The notes under the pieces were generated by a model. That model had not been told where the DNA came from. It searched no databases and saw only the letters and a list, made by a program, of their open reading frames with translations. The position numbers and the translations under genes are program-made. This document shows positions 31,251 to 41,326 of a stretch of 64,000 nucleotides of DNA, in pieces (within the stretch, counting starts at the first letter, position 1; each line of letters starts with the position of its first letter). The DNA is from Eublepharis macularius (Eukaryota > Chordata > Lepidosauria > Squamata > Eublepharidae): positions 11,179,868 to 11,243,867 of the forward strand of contig NC_072791.1 of the NCBI RefSeq assembly GCF_028583425.1, read 5' to 3'.

Positions 31251-31792
31251 TATTTACCCCACTCTCACACTGGGTGAGGATGCAAGTTAGAAGATGAAGT
31301 TGAGCAGAAGAGGGGGCAAAGGGGACGTTTTTAAAGTGGCCCTCATCCTAACTCAACAATTTCCTTCCTGGTGCAAAGGGAAGCCGAAGTTCCCTCACTC
31401 CGTGCCCCACCTTTCTGATCTGCCCACACGCACCTGGGAAGCACGGCACTCCAGAATTAGTCTCCTGAGGTGACCATCCCTGAGGAACAGATAACCAGGA
31501 AGCCTTGAAACAGCTTGCTCCTCTTTTTTTCAAGGAAAAGCAGGTGCAGACAGCTGCAAGTTTTCAATGGATTTTGCATCTAGGATTGCTGGGTAATCTC
31601 CTACTGATGCACTCAATTGCGCATCACCAGCCAGTTCATCAGCGAGAGGGAAAGCGGGAGATAGTGTCACAGACATCAATGACATCATTTCCAGGTGAAA
31701 GTCTGGAAGTGACATCACAAACATGACCCCCCCACACACACACTCAAGGAATCCCTGTGATCTCTATGTTCTTTGCCATAGAGATTTATGGA
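31251..31792. other. No gene recognised
   Basis: Unique DNA. A scrap with GAAGTGACATCACAAACATG resembling family D or GATGTCACTTC-type MITEs lies at 31620-31740. Confidence 0.4.
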
Positions 31793-31800
31793 ATTCCTAG

Positions 31801-32016
31801 TAGCAAAGAGTCCAGTAGCACCTTTAAGACTAGCCAACTTTGCTGTAGAGTAAGCTTACGAGAACCACAGTTCTCTTTGTCAGATGCATCAGAGCTGTGG
31901 TTCTTGAAAGCTTACGCTACAGCAAAGTTGGCTAGTCTTAAAGGTGCTACTGGACTCTTTACTACTTTGCTACTACAGACTAACACGGCTAACTCCTCTG
32001 GATCTATGACCACAGG
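31801..32016. mobile_element. Head-to-head foldback of family C repeat
   Basis: Two partial copies in opposite orientation: left minus copy (AGTCCAGTAGCACCTTTAAG, CAACTTTGCTGTAGAG) and right plus copy (CAGCAAAGTTGGCTAGTC, AAAGGTGCTACTGGACTC, ACACGGCTAACTCCTC). Flanked by the exact direct repeat ATTCCTAG (31793-31800, 32017-32024). The right copy keeps GAAAGCTTACGCTA, fitting a hammerhead stem III and NUH site. The left copy keeps CTGACAA, GAGAAC/GTTCTC and a damaged GAAA. Confidence 0.8.
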
Positions 32017-32024
32017 ATTCCTAG

Positions 32025-33213
32025 AGCGTCCTAGGGATGGAAGCTGGCATTGCTTCTGGGTTTTCACTCGGAAATGATGTCATCACATCAACAATGCCAT
32101 TTTCTAGAGCTCCACCCCTGGAAATCTCTTAGGGGTTGCCACTGGCTGGCTGGCAACTGTGGGTGCATGATTTCTTTCTAAGTAGTCCTTCGCAATGTTT
32201 ACGGCAGCCGATCTGTTTGGATTGGCAGCATTTTTGCCCACGCACAACCTGTTGCAATCCTGTTTGGCAACTGTTGGGGTTGTTTGATGCAGAAGTAAAC
32301 AGCCTTGGTGATTGGCTCGTATCAGATCATCACAGTTGGCTATACGGCCGAGTGCAAGTTCTGCTGGAGAACACGTTCAACATGAAATTCGTGGCATCCT
32401 GACTGTTTTTGCGGGCTCTAAATTGGGTGCCAACTCTTCCCAGTTCTGGCGTTGGCATGCTTCTCGTAATAGTTCTTGGCCCTCGAGCTGCCTAACAATT
32501 TTTTGGGAACGTTGGCCTACTAGCTTGAAAGCTCGATGGAAAGGCTCCTTAGGCCAGACAAGGCTCCCATGGCCATACCTGGCCCCTTCTGAGCTCAAAT
32601 ATGGTGCTTCTCCGATCAACTGCTCACGTTGCCCACTTCTGAATATGAAACAATCAAGATATCATAGCATCTGGATGGATCGCCGCATTCAGGGCCTTGA
32701 AATTTATGGGCATCAGATCAGACATGAGCTTCAGGTCATTTAAAAAATGTATTTTCTAAACTTCTAAGGGAAACTCAAATGGGAGGTGGGTTGTGTTTTC
32801 AAGGTGGGGCAATGCTTCTTCCTGTCTCTCTGGCTCAGCCCCCCTGCCAATGTTTCTTCCTTGAAAAATAGTGATTCACTCAGAATTTACCATCAAGCTA
32901 TCAGTGCTACATAAAAAAAATTAACACTGGAATAATTAGAAATGGTTACAGCAGCTCTAGCTAGGAAGATTACCAAATTTTACAGTTCCGCTGTTTGGAT
33001 TCAAAATGCTGTTCGATTCCCACCTTTCTCTTGTGTGACCAGAGTCAGTATTATTTTTTCAGGCCATTTTCTGTTTTTCAGGCCATTTTTTCAGGCCATT
33101 TTCACAATTCCCCCCCCCCTATTAAATGCTCCCAACAAAGTTGACAAATAATAGATTGTGGACAGACAAAAGGACGTACTTCTTCACAAGTCATTAAATT
33201 GTGGAATTTCCTG
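32025..33213. other. Unique DNA, no gene recognised
   Basis: The 143-codon frame 32312-32743 has no recognisable domain. 33050-33105 has three direct copies of a TTTTCAGGCCATTTT unit. Confidence 0.4.
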
Positions 33214-33227
33214 CCAATGGCTGTATT

Positions 33228-33461
33228 AATATATTGTCGAAGGCTTTCACGGCCGGAGAACGATGGTTGTTGTGGGTTTTCCAGGCTGTATTGCCATGGT
33301 CTTGGCATTGTAGTTCCTGACGTTTCGCCAGCAGCTGTGACACTGAGAGATCTCGGTCTTTTGGTGCTATACCTCTGAAGATGCCAGCCACAGCTGCTGG
33401 CGAAACGTCAGGAACTACAATGCCAAGACCACGGCTATACAGCCCGGAAAACCCACAACAA
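33228..33461. mobile_element. Head-to-head PLE terminal-repeat foldback
   Basis: 234 bp made of two inverse pieces of the PLE terminus: left piece GGTTGTTGTGGGTTTTCC … GACGTTTCGCCAGCAGCTGT, right piece GATGCCAGCCACAGCTGC … GGAAAACCCACAACAA. Flanked by a perfect 14-bp direct repeat CCAATGGCTGTATT (33214-33227, 33462-33475). This shows mobilisation as a unit; PLE machinery is inferred. Confidence 0.88.
33371..33412 (+). ncRNA. Hammerhead-ribozyme-like motif, second copy
   Basis: CTGAAGA (33375-33381), stem II GCCAGC/GCTGGC, GAAA (33402-33405), CGTC, AGG. All core positions are kept, identical to the copy at 337-378. The opposing left half lacks CTGAAGA. Confidence 0.7.
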
Positions 33462-33475
33462 CCAATGGCTGTATT

Positions 33476-35094
33476 CTTGGCCATGAGCACAGATGGCTTT
33501 AAAAGAGAATTAGGCAGATTCACGCAGGAGAGATCTATCAATGGCTACAAGCCATGGTTACTAAGGGGAAACTCCATGCCCTCTGAGTAACAGGGTTAGG
33601 AGGCAATATCAGAAGGCCCTGGCTCTCCTAGTCAACTGTTTAGCTGCCACGTGGAACAAGACGGAGAACTAGATAGACAGCTGGTCTGATGTGGCAGGGT
33701 TTTTCTTACGCTTTTGTGCAGAGGCATGATACAGTGTAGGACCTGGCCTCCAAGAGTTTACAATAAAAAAAAAATAACGGAAGACTTTCCTACTTGATCT
33801 GCTACCAAGTTAAGCTTAGACATTTAATACTTGTAGTCAGCCCCAAGTACTGCTTCTGATCATAATTAGACCAGCAATAGAGTACCTTTATATAGTGCTT
33901 AACAGAGTTGTGATTGGCTGCAGGCTCAGACGGCATCCTAAGGTGTTCCATGGCTAATACTCAAAGCAGGAGGCGGCGGTGGGGGGACTTTTCACTCTCC
34001 TGGAGTTCAGTGGAAATGTTTATACACGCAACGTAATTTGCTGGTGTAGATTTATGCCAGCACCAGACATGAGATGAGAGACTTTAGGATACTAAGCCAG
34101 CACTCCACCCCTCGAACTGCCCATGTCTGGCTCCGATGCTGGAACAGCCACGGTGGATGTATGGCATCAGCGGGCACTACATGGTGGCATGTCCAAGTTA
34201 TGCCTGCATGAGGCTTTTAGCTGCTATCCCAAGCAACTTAGTGACTGACTTGCTCTTTAAACAGCTGCATTCACGCATGCCGCTTAAAGTATTTTTAAGC
34301 CCCCTTTAAGCTTGGTTGTGTGTGCATGAGAAAAGGTACTTTTCTGAATACTTTGGCACAAGATTTCTGAGCTGACGGCTTTGTAAGGAGGTTGAGCTAC
34401 AACCATACGTTGACCCTCCTGCCCTTTATAATACAAGATTCATGCTGCACAGAATTATGCATGTTTACTTCGGGGGTAACTGTCAATGAGTTCGGCAGGT
34501 TTTGCCGCCCAAAGGTGCCTTTGGAGGCAACCTCTGCATCCTCTCCAATCCAGAAACTGCGAGTGAACTGCATCTAGGATCTCTTAGGGGACTGGTCCTC
34601 AGTCATTTTAAAGCAAGACCCACGTCTAAAGCGGCTGTACTTTCAGGGACCCTCTTGCAAAGTAACCCAGTGCTATGTTTCCCATACCCAACACAAAAAC
34701 ACTAAACGAGCAAGCTTTATTCTTTTATCCCAGAGGAATAGCCACATTCGCCCAAATGACACGACACATTGCATCACGTGCTAGGCCTGAGTTTTCATGA
34801 CCCAACTTGCATTTCTCGCACTACAAGGTGGCTGCAGTATTCCCCTCCCCACCCACCCCCAACTTTAAAAAGCACCCCCTAGAGACATTTCAAGACACAA
34901 GGGAAAGCAGAAGGCCCTTCCCACCATATTCGAGTTCTGATCCAAAGTGGGAAATAGGTTAATCTGTGGCAAGTCAGATTCCCTGACCAAATTTGGAGCA
35001 TGTCTTGTGCAGTTTGGGCTTAATATGTTATAGCACCTGTAAAGAATAAAAAAATTATTCCAGTTTAAATTTTGGTGAGTTGTACCTTGCTTGT
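33476..35094. other. Unique DNA, no gene recognised
   Basis: 1.6 kb with no repeat recognised and no domain-bearing frame. Confidence 0.4.
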
Positions 35095-35325
35095 GTGGGG
35101 TAGCAGTTAGAGTGTCGGGCTACGATATGGGAGACCCAGGTTCGAATCCTTGCTCCGCCATGGAAGCTTGCTGGGTGTCCTTAGTTTAGTCACAGGCTCT
35201 CAGCCAGACCTACCTCACCGGGTTGTTGTGAAGAAAACATGGAGAGGAGAATGAGGCAAGCCATTTTGTGTCCCTGCTGGGGAGAAAGGTAGGAAATGAA
35301 TGAAGTAAATAAAGTATTAAGTGTA
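35095..35325 (+). mobile_element. MIR-like (CORE) SINE
   Basis: tRNA-like head GGTAGCAGTTAGAGTGTCGG and GGTTCGAATCCTTGCTCC; AAGCTTGCTGGGTGTCCTTA; CACCGGGTTGTTGTGAAG; GGCAAGCCATTTTGTGTCCC; tail AATGAATGAAGTAAATAAAG. Confidence 0.88.
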
Positions 35326-35590
35326 CATCCATTAGGCAGAGGCTTTTACGGTTAGCATTCAACATTTTTTCCAACAGAAGCTACAAAAAAATAACTATAA
35401 ATGAGTAAAAAGGCCACAGGACACAACCTGTTGCTCAATTCTCAGTATTTATAGATGCTGCTTGGAAATCTACAGTGTTAAGTAGAAATGCAAAGTATAC
35501 TTAAAGGTGCAATGTTGCCTAACAGATGTGCACTTCACACATCTGATGAAGCGAGCTCTGTAAAAAAGTCTTCATGGTGATAGGCCAAAG
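35326..35590. other. No gene recognised
   Basis: Unique AT-rich DNA. Confidence 0.35.
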
Positions 35591-35591
35591 G

Positions 35592-35948
35592 ATTGCCAGC
35601 TCTGGCTTGGGAAATTCCTGGCGATTGGATGTGTGTGTGTGTCCTGGGGAGGGTGGAGTTTTGGGAGGCCACAGAGCTCAACAGGGAGACGATGCCATAG
35701 AGTCCACTCTCTGAAGCTCCCATTTCTTCCAAGATAATTCTAGGCGGGTATTTGTGTTGATCTGCAGTCAAAGAGAAAGATCCAGGTCCCATCGCACCTT
35801 AAAGACCAACTAGATTTCCATACTTTGGAAATCTAGTTGTTCTTTAAGGTGTGATGGGACTTGGATTTCCTCCAAGGGAATTGATCTCTGTAGGCTGGAG
35901 ATCAACTGTTATTCCAGAACACCAGACCCTACCTGGAGGTTGGCAACC
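35592..35948 (+). mobile_element. hAT-type MITE with nested foldback
   Basis: TAGGGTTGCCAG-family copy (GGATTGCCAGCTCTGGCTTG … ACCTGGAGGTTGGCAACC). Interrupted at about 35738-35862 by a head-to-head family C piece (CCCATCGCACCTTAAAGACC / GTTCTTTAAGGTGTGATGGG), with TTCTTCCAAG / TTCCTCCAAG as a likely target duplication. Confidence 0.8.
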
Positions 35949-36057
35949 ATGTCTCACAGGACTTGTGTTTGATTTTTTTTTTCACACTTAGTATTAAAAG
36001 GGACGGGTTGCAATTGAGGGCCCTTTTGTTCATCATGGCAAAGACAGCACAAATTTG

Positions 36058-36236
36058 CCACCCAGGCGGTGGCTGGAGATCTCCCAGATCTCCGGACAGG
36101 GATCAATTCCCCTGGAGGAAATGGCAGCTTTGGAAGGCAGCTTCTATGGAATCACATCCCCGCTGAGGTCCCTCCCCTCCCCAAATTCTGCTGCCTCCAA
36201 ATCTCCAGGAATTTCCCCAAGCCAGAGCTGGCAAAT
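36058..36236 (-). mobile_element. hAT-type MITE, TAGGGTTGCCAG family
   Basis: Inverse copy: GGTGGCTGGAGATCTCCCAG, GGAGGAAATGGCAGC, AAATCTCCAGGAATTTCCCC, AGAGCTGGCAAATC. Confidence 0.8.
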
Positions 36237-36264
36237 CTCCTCTCTCTCCAGGGCCACCCAGCAA

Positions 36265-36487
36265 CCCTGTTGCCGCTCCAGGTTGGGAAATTCCTGGAGA
36301 TTTGGGGGATGGAGCCTGGAGAGGGCGGGGTTTGGGAAGGGGTGGGTAACCTCAGCGGGATATAATGCCACAAAAGTCCACCTTGCAAAGCAGCCGTTTT
36401 CTGCAGGTGAGCTGATCTCAGTGACCAGAAGAGCAGCTGCCATTCCGGGAGATCTCCCGCCGCCGCCTGGAGGTCGGCATTCCCGAG
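36265..36487 (+). mobile_element. hAT-type MITE forming the CpG-island edge
   Basis: Starts GTTGCCGCTCCAGGTTGGGA and ends GCCTGGAGGTCGGCATTCCC. Unlike other copies its last 50 bases are CpG-rich (CCGCCGCCGCC) and run directly into the CpG island, as expected for a germline-unmethylated copy that escaped CpG decay. Confidence 0.8.
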
Positions 36488-37560
36488 TAGCCACACCCAG
36501 CAGAGCCACCGCCATCCGGAGAAGCCCCCCCCCGAAACGCCCCAGCTCGCCCTGGGTACCCGCTCCCAAGCCCCCTCCGCGCCCCCCTTGCGCGGCTCGG
36601 GAGCAGCGGAGCCCGCCGCAGCTGGTGCCGGAGGGCGTGGAGAGCGGCGGCGCCTGGGAAACGTAGTCCTGGGCCGGCGGTGCCTGGGAGCGGCCGGCCG
36701 GGGCGGGACTCCAGCTCCCAGGCGCCCGCGGCCCTCCTCCGCGCCGCGCCTCCCCGGCTGGAAGGGGATGATGTCACCTGCGGGCTGGCCAGGCAGAGCC
36801 CCGAGTGGCGGCGGCGGCGGCTGAAGCGGCTCCCATTGTAAGCGCCGAGCAGCCGGGCTGGGCTGCCTGGGTCGCGGCCGGCCGAGGATGCGGCGGGGCC
36901 GGAGCAGGTAGGGCGGGCGCGCCGGGACCCTGCGGGCGGGCGGCTCACCTGGGCGGAGAGGCGGAGGGGAGCCGGGGGCGGCTGCGGTGCCTTCCCGGGG
37001 AGGAGCTGCGCCGGCCGGAGCCTCCCCGGGTGCAGAGGGTGCCAAAGCCGCTTTCTCTCGCCTCGGCGCCTTGCATTGAAAGGGGGGCTCCGCGCGGCGC
37101 CCGGGGCTGCTTTGGGGTCGGCCCCGCGCGCTCCTCTTCGCCCCCCACCGGGCGATGCGCTAAGGGGTGGCGGCGGCGGGGCGTTTCGACCGGAGCTTTC
37201 GGCCGGGAAGGGCAAGGACCCCACCCCCCCATAGCACGCATTCGGGAGGGTTCTCACGACCTCCTCCTCTTCCTCCGGGATTGCTCTTTGGCTGGCTCGT
37301 GGGAACGACGGGACTAGGGCGTGCGCTTGGCGTCCGGCTCCAGCGCCGGACGGGCGGCGGGTTGGCGATCCCGCGAGAAGCGTGTGCGTGTGAACGCGCC
37401 TCCCTCGCGGGATCCTTTCCAAAAAGGGGATCCCCCACGGCGACTGTTTACGCGCTTAGAGGAGTGGAGGGGTCTAGACGCGTGTTAACCCAACGCCGTG
37501 CCGATGCCACCTCCTCGTGAATCTCCCCACAATCTCGCTGCAACGCCAGAGAGTCAAAGG
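36440..37560. promoter_or_regulatory. CpG island promoter
   Basis: About 1.1 kb of very high GC and dense CpG, the only such region in the window. It contains GC boxes (GGGGCGGGAC near 36700), a TGATGTCA ATF/CRE-like site at about 36770, and the sequence CTGGGAAACGTAGTCCTGGG (from about 36655), whose reverse complement ACTACGTTTCCCAG resembles the ZNF143/SBS promoter motif. No TATA box. Long Ala/Pro/Arg/Gly frames on both strands are composition artefacts. The gene is not identified; transcription to the right would make the rest of the window its first intron. Confidence 0.88.
36790..36908 (+). other. Candidate first exon with splice donor
   Basis: After a GGCGGCGGCGGCGGCTGAAG 5'-UTR-like run there is an ATG (about 36889) giving MRRGRS, then CCGGAGCAG followed by GTAGGGCG, a good donor at about 36908/36909. 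A weaker alternative donor is ATTGTAAGC at 36838. On the minus strand CGCCCAG|GTGAGC (about 36945) also fits a donor, so direction is not settled. Exon bounds are approximate. Confidence 0.4.
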
Positions 37561-37904
37561 AGAGATTCACGTCGCTGCTTTGATAATACTCCCCCCCCCC
37601 GGCTGCAGCAACAACCAGTTTCCCAATTCAGTTCCCAGGCGCAGAGTTGCCCAGCGGAGCTGCAGTCCCTTTAAAAGGAGCTCAGGTGTCGCTTAAGAAA
37701 GGAAGCCGGACTGCCATTGTTATGAATGGCCTGTATATAAAGAACAGCAGGGGAGAGATCAACAGTAGAGCTCAACAAGATTTCCAGGGCTTGAGCTTTT
37801 CCAGAGTCAGAGCTCCTTTCTCCAGTATAAAGAGATCCAGTATCCCATATATAAAGGCTCAAGGATCTATATCTCTTAATATTGGGATATAAAGGCTCAG
37901 GGAT
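37561..37904. other. Island flank with clustered TATAAA sites
   Basis: 37725-37900 has four TATAAA-type boxes and the duplicated ATATAAAGGCTCAAGGATCT / ATATAAAGGCTCAGGGATCT units. No repeat family recognised. Confidence 0.5.
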
Positions 37905-38045
37905 CTCTCATTCTCCTTGTACCTGAAGAAGGGAGCTTTGACTCTCGAAAAGCTCACATTCTGGAAATCTTGTTGGTTTCCAAGGTGCCTCTGGACTAAA
38001 ATGCAGCAGTTCTACTGCAGACAGACGTGGCTACCCACCTAAAAT
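37905..38045 (+). repeat. Dispersed CTGANGA/GAAA repeat, family C
   Basis: ACCTGAAGAAGGGAGCTTTG, ACTCTCGAAAAGCTCACATT, AATCTTGTTGGTTTCCAAGG, CTACTGCAGACAGACGTGG. CTGAAGA, a GGGAG/CTCTC stem and GAAA are all present. Confidence 0.75.
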
Positions 38046-39714
38046 TGTATATGAAGAGGCAAAAGGTTTGGGAGCCTGAAAGGGGACAAGCCGTATCTGT
38101 GCCCCTTTCTTTGGCCAAAAACAGCCATCGGCATCGACTAATCTGCTCTTGAAATTGTGCTTTCTCTAAGGGAAAGCTAATCGGGTTTTCTCCCTCTGCC
38201 TGGTGCAGCACTGACCACCTGGTCTCCATCAGCTCTGCCTTCCCTCCTCCCTCCCCAAGGATGTAGGGAGGAGGTTTTGCTTCTGCTCCCTCTTAATTTT
38301 ATTTGGGAGCGTGTTCTGTGGCCCTCCTTGTACGTTTGGGTGGTCCGCTGTTGCTGCACATGTGGCTCGGGAGATAAATCAGTTGCACGGTTGCCCAGTG
38401 ACGTGGGGAGAAGACCAAATGAGCCCCAACTAGGTAAGAGAGGTATCTTCTTTTGTGTAGGGTTAAAAAAAAAAAAGCTTGCTCCTGCTGTGCGCATGTG
38501 GCATAATCTGTCTTTGCAGTTGTAATAAAATCTCACCTGAGTTGAGGATTTTTGAAGGAGAATGTGCCTGCAACAGGAGAAATGATGGGGAGGGGGCACT
38601 GGGAATCTGGTTACTATGGTTACCGAGGCTGTTGGAATCACTGCTGGTTTCTCTCCCCCCCCCCCCCAGTTGATATAGGTTCTCTCCACCACCACCCTTT
38701 TTCTTGGCTATTAACTACGGGAGGGTGTGGTTGATAGTCGATTTTCCATTCCGGATTTTAGAAAAGATGGGATTCAGATTTTGTGCATGCCTCCGTGTGC
38801 TTGCGATAGAGAACTGGCAAGCTTGCGTCAAAAACTAGGTTAAGTGGTCTGGGTGAAATCCACCTTGCTGCCTTCTTGCTCTACTCCCCGCCCCCCCATT
38901 TCGAAGTGCATTGCAGGGAAAGCCAAGGCACAATTGGATCGGGGAGCGAAAAAAGATCGCTGGGGCCCACGCTTGAGTCTGTGTTGAGCAGTCTGGCCGT
39001 TTCCTGGGCAGCCAGGGTGGGCGTCTTCCTCTCAGGCATTTGTGGAAGTGAGATGGAAGGCCTCCAGCAGCACGCTACTCCCACAGGGTGTTTCCTTTTC
39101 CCCTCCTGCTGACTCCACGCTGATGCGGCGGCTTGCTCGCAGGCACCTGTTGCGAGAGAGGAGGCTTTGCCTGGCTTTGTTCTTCTTGTGCAAGGCTCGG
39201 CCCTGAAGGTGTGGGGAGCTTTCTTGAAATCCGGGTGGCGGCTGGACCCATGAGAGAGTGGCAGAGGCTTGTTGGGAAAGAGTGGTGGTTCTGCGAGCGT
39301 GCATTTTTAAAAAAAAATTTAAAAAACCTCCAAGGCTTTTTTTTTTGTCTAAACTTGATACTGAAACAATCTCTCACCTGCTATTAATTGCATTGTAGTT
39401 TCTTTGGAACGGGGTCTGGGTTGATGTATGCCGAGTACAAAAAGTTCTGACTTGAGACACAAGGTTGAGGGCCACAATCCAGCCACGGAGTGCACGATTT
39501 GCATGTGCGAGGTCCCGAGTCCAGCTCTCAGCCTCCCCAGTTAAGGGTTTTTATTTGGCATAGGCGTTGCAAAGGGAGATGGTCCGATGGAGTGAGGTAT
39601 AAGAAGCACAATGCATAGGTAATAATTGAAATGGTGCGTGCACAATATATGCTTTCTTGCCCACAAGAACAGTCTGGGCTTTCATGGGTATTCCTTCTTG
39701 AAACCAGGGGGTCA
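38046..39714. other. Unique DNA, no gene recognised
   Basis: About 1.7 kb downstream of the island, low in repeats. Frames such as 38177-38695 (minus, 172 codons) have no domain and are probably chance. Confidence 0.4.
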
Positions 39715-40190
39715 TAGTACTTATTTACTTATTTATATTTTGCCATTCTCTTCATTGGGGGCCCAAAGCTGCTTGCATCATTCTTTCCTCCACCATTTTA
39801 TCCTCTCAACAACCCTGTCAGATAAGTTAGGCTGAGTGTGTGACTGGCCCAAGGTCGCCCAACGAGCTTCCGTGGCAGAATGGGCGTTGAACCTGGGTCT
39901 CTGAGGGCCAAACTACAAGAGATGCCTGACACAGGTTGGACACTTGCCAGCTTCCCTCAAGTTTTGGCGGGAAATGTAGGCAGCTTGGCGGAATGTTGAA
40001 CAAGTGACAGTTGAAAAGTCCCTTGGACAGCAGTCGGAGAACCAAGCTGCAAGACCAGGACGCCTACATTTCCCATCAAAACTTGAGGGAAGCTGACAAG
40101 TGTCCAACCTGTGTCAGGCGTCACTTGTAGCTTGGCCCTCAGAGACCCTAGTCTGACGCTTTAACCCCTATACCACATTGGTTGTCAAGT
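39715..40190 (-). mobile_element. MIR-like SINE split by a foldback
   Basis: Minus MIR-like copy (TTTACTTATTTATATTTTGC, CAACAACCCTGTCAGATAAG, GCCCAAGGTCGCCCAACGAG, GTTGAACCTGGGTCTCTGA) whose head resumes at 40140 (AGAGACCCTAGTCTGACGCT, TTAACCCCTATACCACATTG). The family B foldback lies between. Confidence 0.85.
39904..40139. mobile_element. Foldback element, family B
   Basis: AGGGCCAAACTACAAGAGAT … GTCACTTGTAGCTTGGCCCT, with CCTGACACAGGTTGGACACT and inverse in the arms. Nested inside the B-box end of the MIR-like SINE. Confidence 0.88.
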
Positions 40191-40651
40191 GGCTGCAGTT
40201 TCCACGGCAGTTCTGATCGAGTGGGGAAAGTTCTCCAGATACATAGAAGTCGCTGCCTTCCATTTTGCCAGCCGTACTGGACCATACATCTTTCCATCCG
40301 GATGTGTGTTTGGGAAAGGCTGGGGTAACTTGCATGGCTGTAGCAGATGGTGGGTACAGAACTCCATGCTGATATAACTGTGAGCATGGGTCTTTGTTTT
40401 TCATCCGCTTCTCATATAAGTTGGGTGCACCATCGTTCTGCAGTATCTTTGCAGTTCACATATAACTCCGCATTAAATTGTGGGTGGACTATCAAGGGAT
40501 CCCCTGAGATGCCTGAAAACACGATGGTTGTAATTATTGCAGTCCTTCAGGGGAGACATCGTTGGGCCAAATGCCCATTTCAAATGATAATAGGATAACT
40601 GTTGCTTTTCTTCTCGCCAAGCAGGCTAATCCGTAGCCTCCTCTTCACTGA
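40191..40651. other. No gene recognised
   Basis: Unique DNA. Overlapping frames in all directions, no domain. Confidence 0.4.
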
Positions 40652-40738
40652 CAGTGCAATCCTAAACAGAGTTACTCCAGTCTAGCTCCATTGACTTCAA
40701 TGGGCTTCGACTGCGTAACCCTTTTTAGGATTGCACTG
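40652..40738. mobile_element. Palindromic MITE, CAGTGCAATCCTAA family
   Basis: Second copy of the 5787-5874 family: CAGTGCAATCCTAAACAGAG … TTTTTAGGATTGCACTG, with CCATTGACTTCAATGGG at the centre. Confidence 0.85.
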
Positions 40739-41318
40739 TAAAAGTTCGATCAGACTGCGCCAAAATGAATCACAAGTTAGGGATTCCCTTAATGCAGTGT
40801 TTCCCAACCTTTGGGTGGGGACCCAAAAACAGGTCACAAAGCCTTTGAAAACGGGTTGTGGGCCAGCCCATTCTGATGGCCTTTTGCACAATTTGTTCCT
40901 TGCCTGTCCTCATCAGCCTCTCAGATTCTTGTCTTCTGCCTCCATTCGCCACAATGATGAAGAGGGGAAAATCTGTTAAGCAACTAGTAACTTTGGAGTA
41001 GTAGCTGGAAGGAGGGGGGCTGGAGAGTGGGCGGGAGCTGTTCAAATGCAAAGGCTACGCACTTTGGAATGCCCCACGCTTGGATGCAGTGTTGGTTGGT
41101 TGCTTTAAAGCATGTGGTTGGAGACTGTGGAAAATGGAACGCTGGACTAAAAGGGCACCAAGATCGTAGTTTGCCTAGGGTGCCCAAAAACCTTGGGTCG
41201 GCCTTGGATGGTTCACCATACCAAGTAGGTTTGGACTTGTGGGTTACCATAACAAAAAGGCTGGGAAGTGTTGCATTAATGCATTCTGGGCATGTATATT
41301 AGGGGAGGAAGCTTAGTA
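40739..41318. other. No gene recognised
   Basis: Unique-looking sequence. 40790-40870 (CAGTGTTTCCCAACCTTTGG, GGGGACCC) resembles the terminus of another old DNA transposon. Confidence 0.4.
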
Positions 41319-41326
41319 GTGGAGTG

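Noticed and set aside
32312-32743. 143-codon frame as a host exon
   Set aside because: No domain, no convincing flanking splice signals, surrounded by decayed repeats.
36152-37422. Long Pro/Ala/Arg/Gly-rich frames on both strands (up to 334 codons)
   Set aside because: They lie in the CpG island, overlap each other in several frames and have no domain; stop codons are rare there because of GC content.
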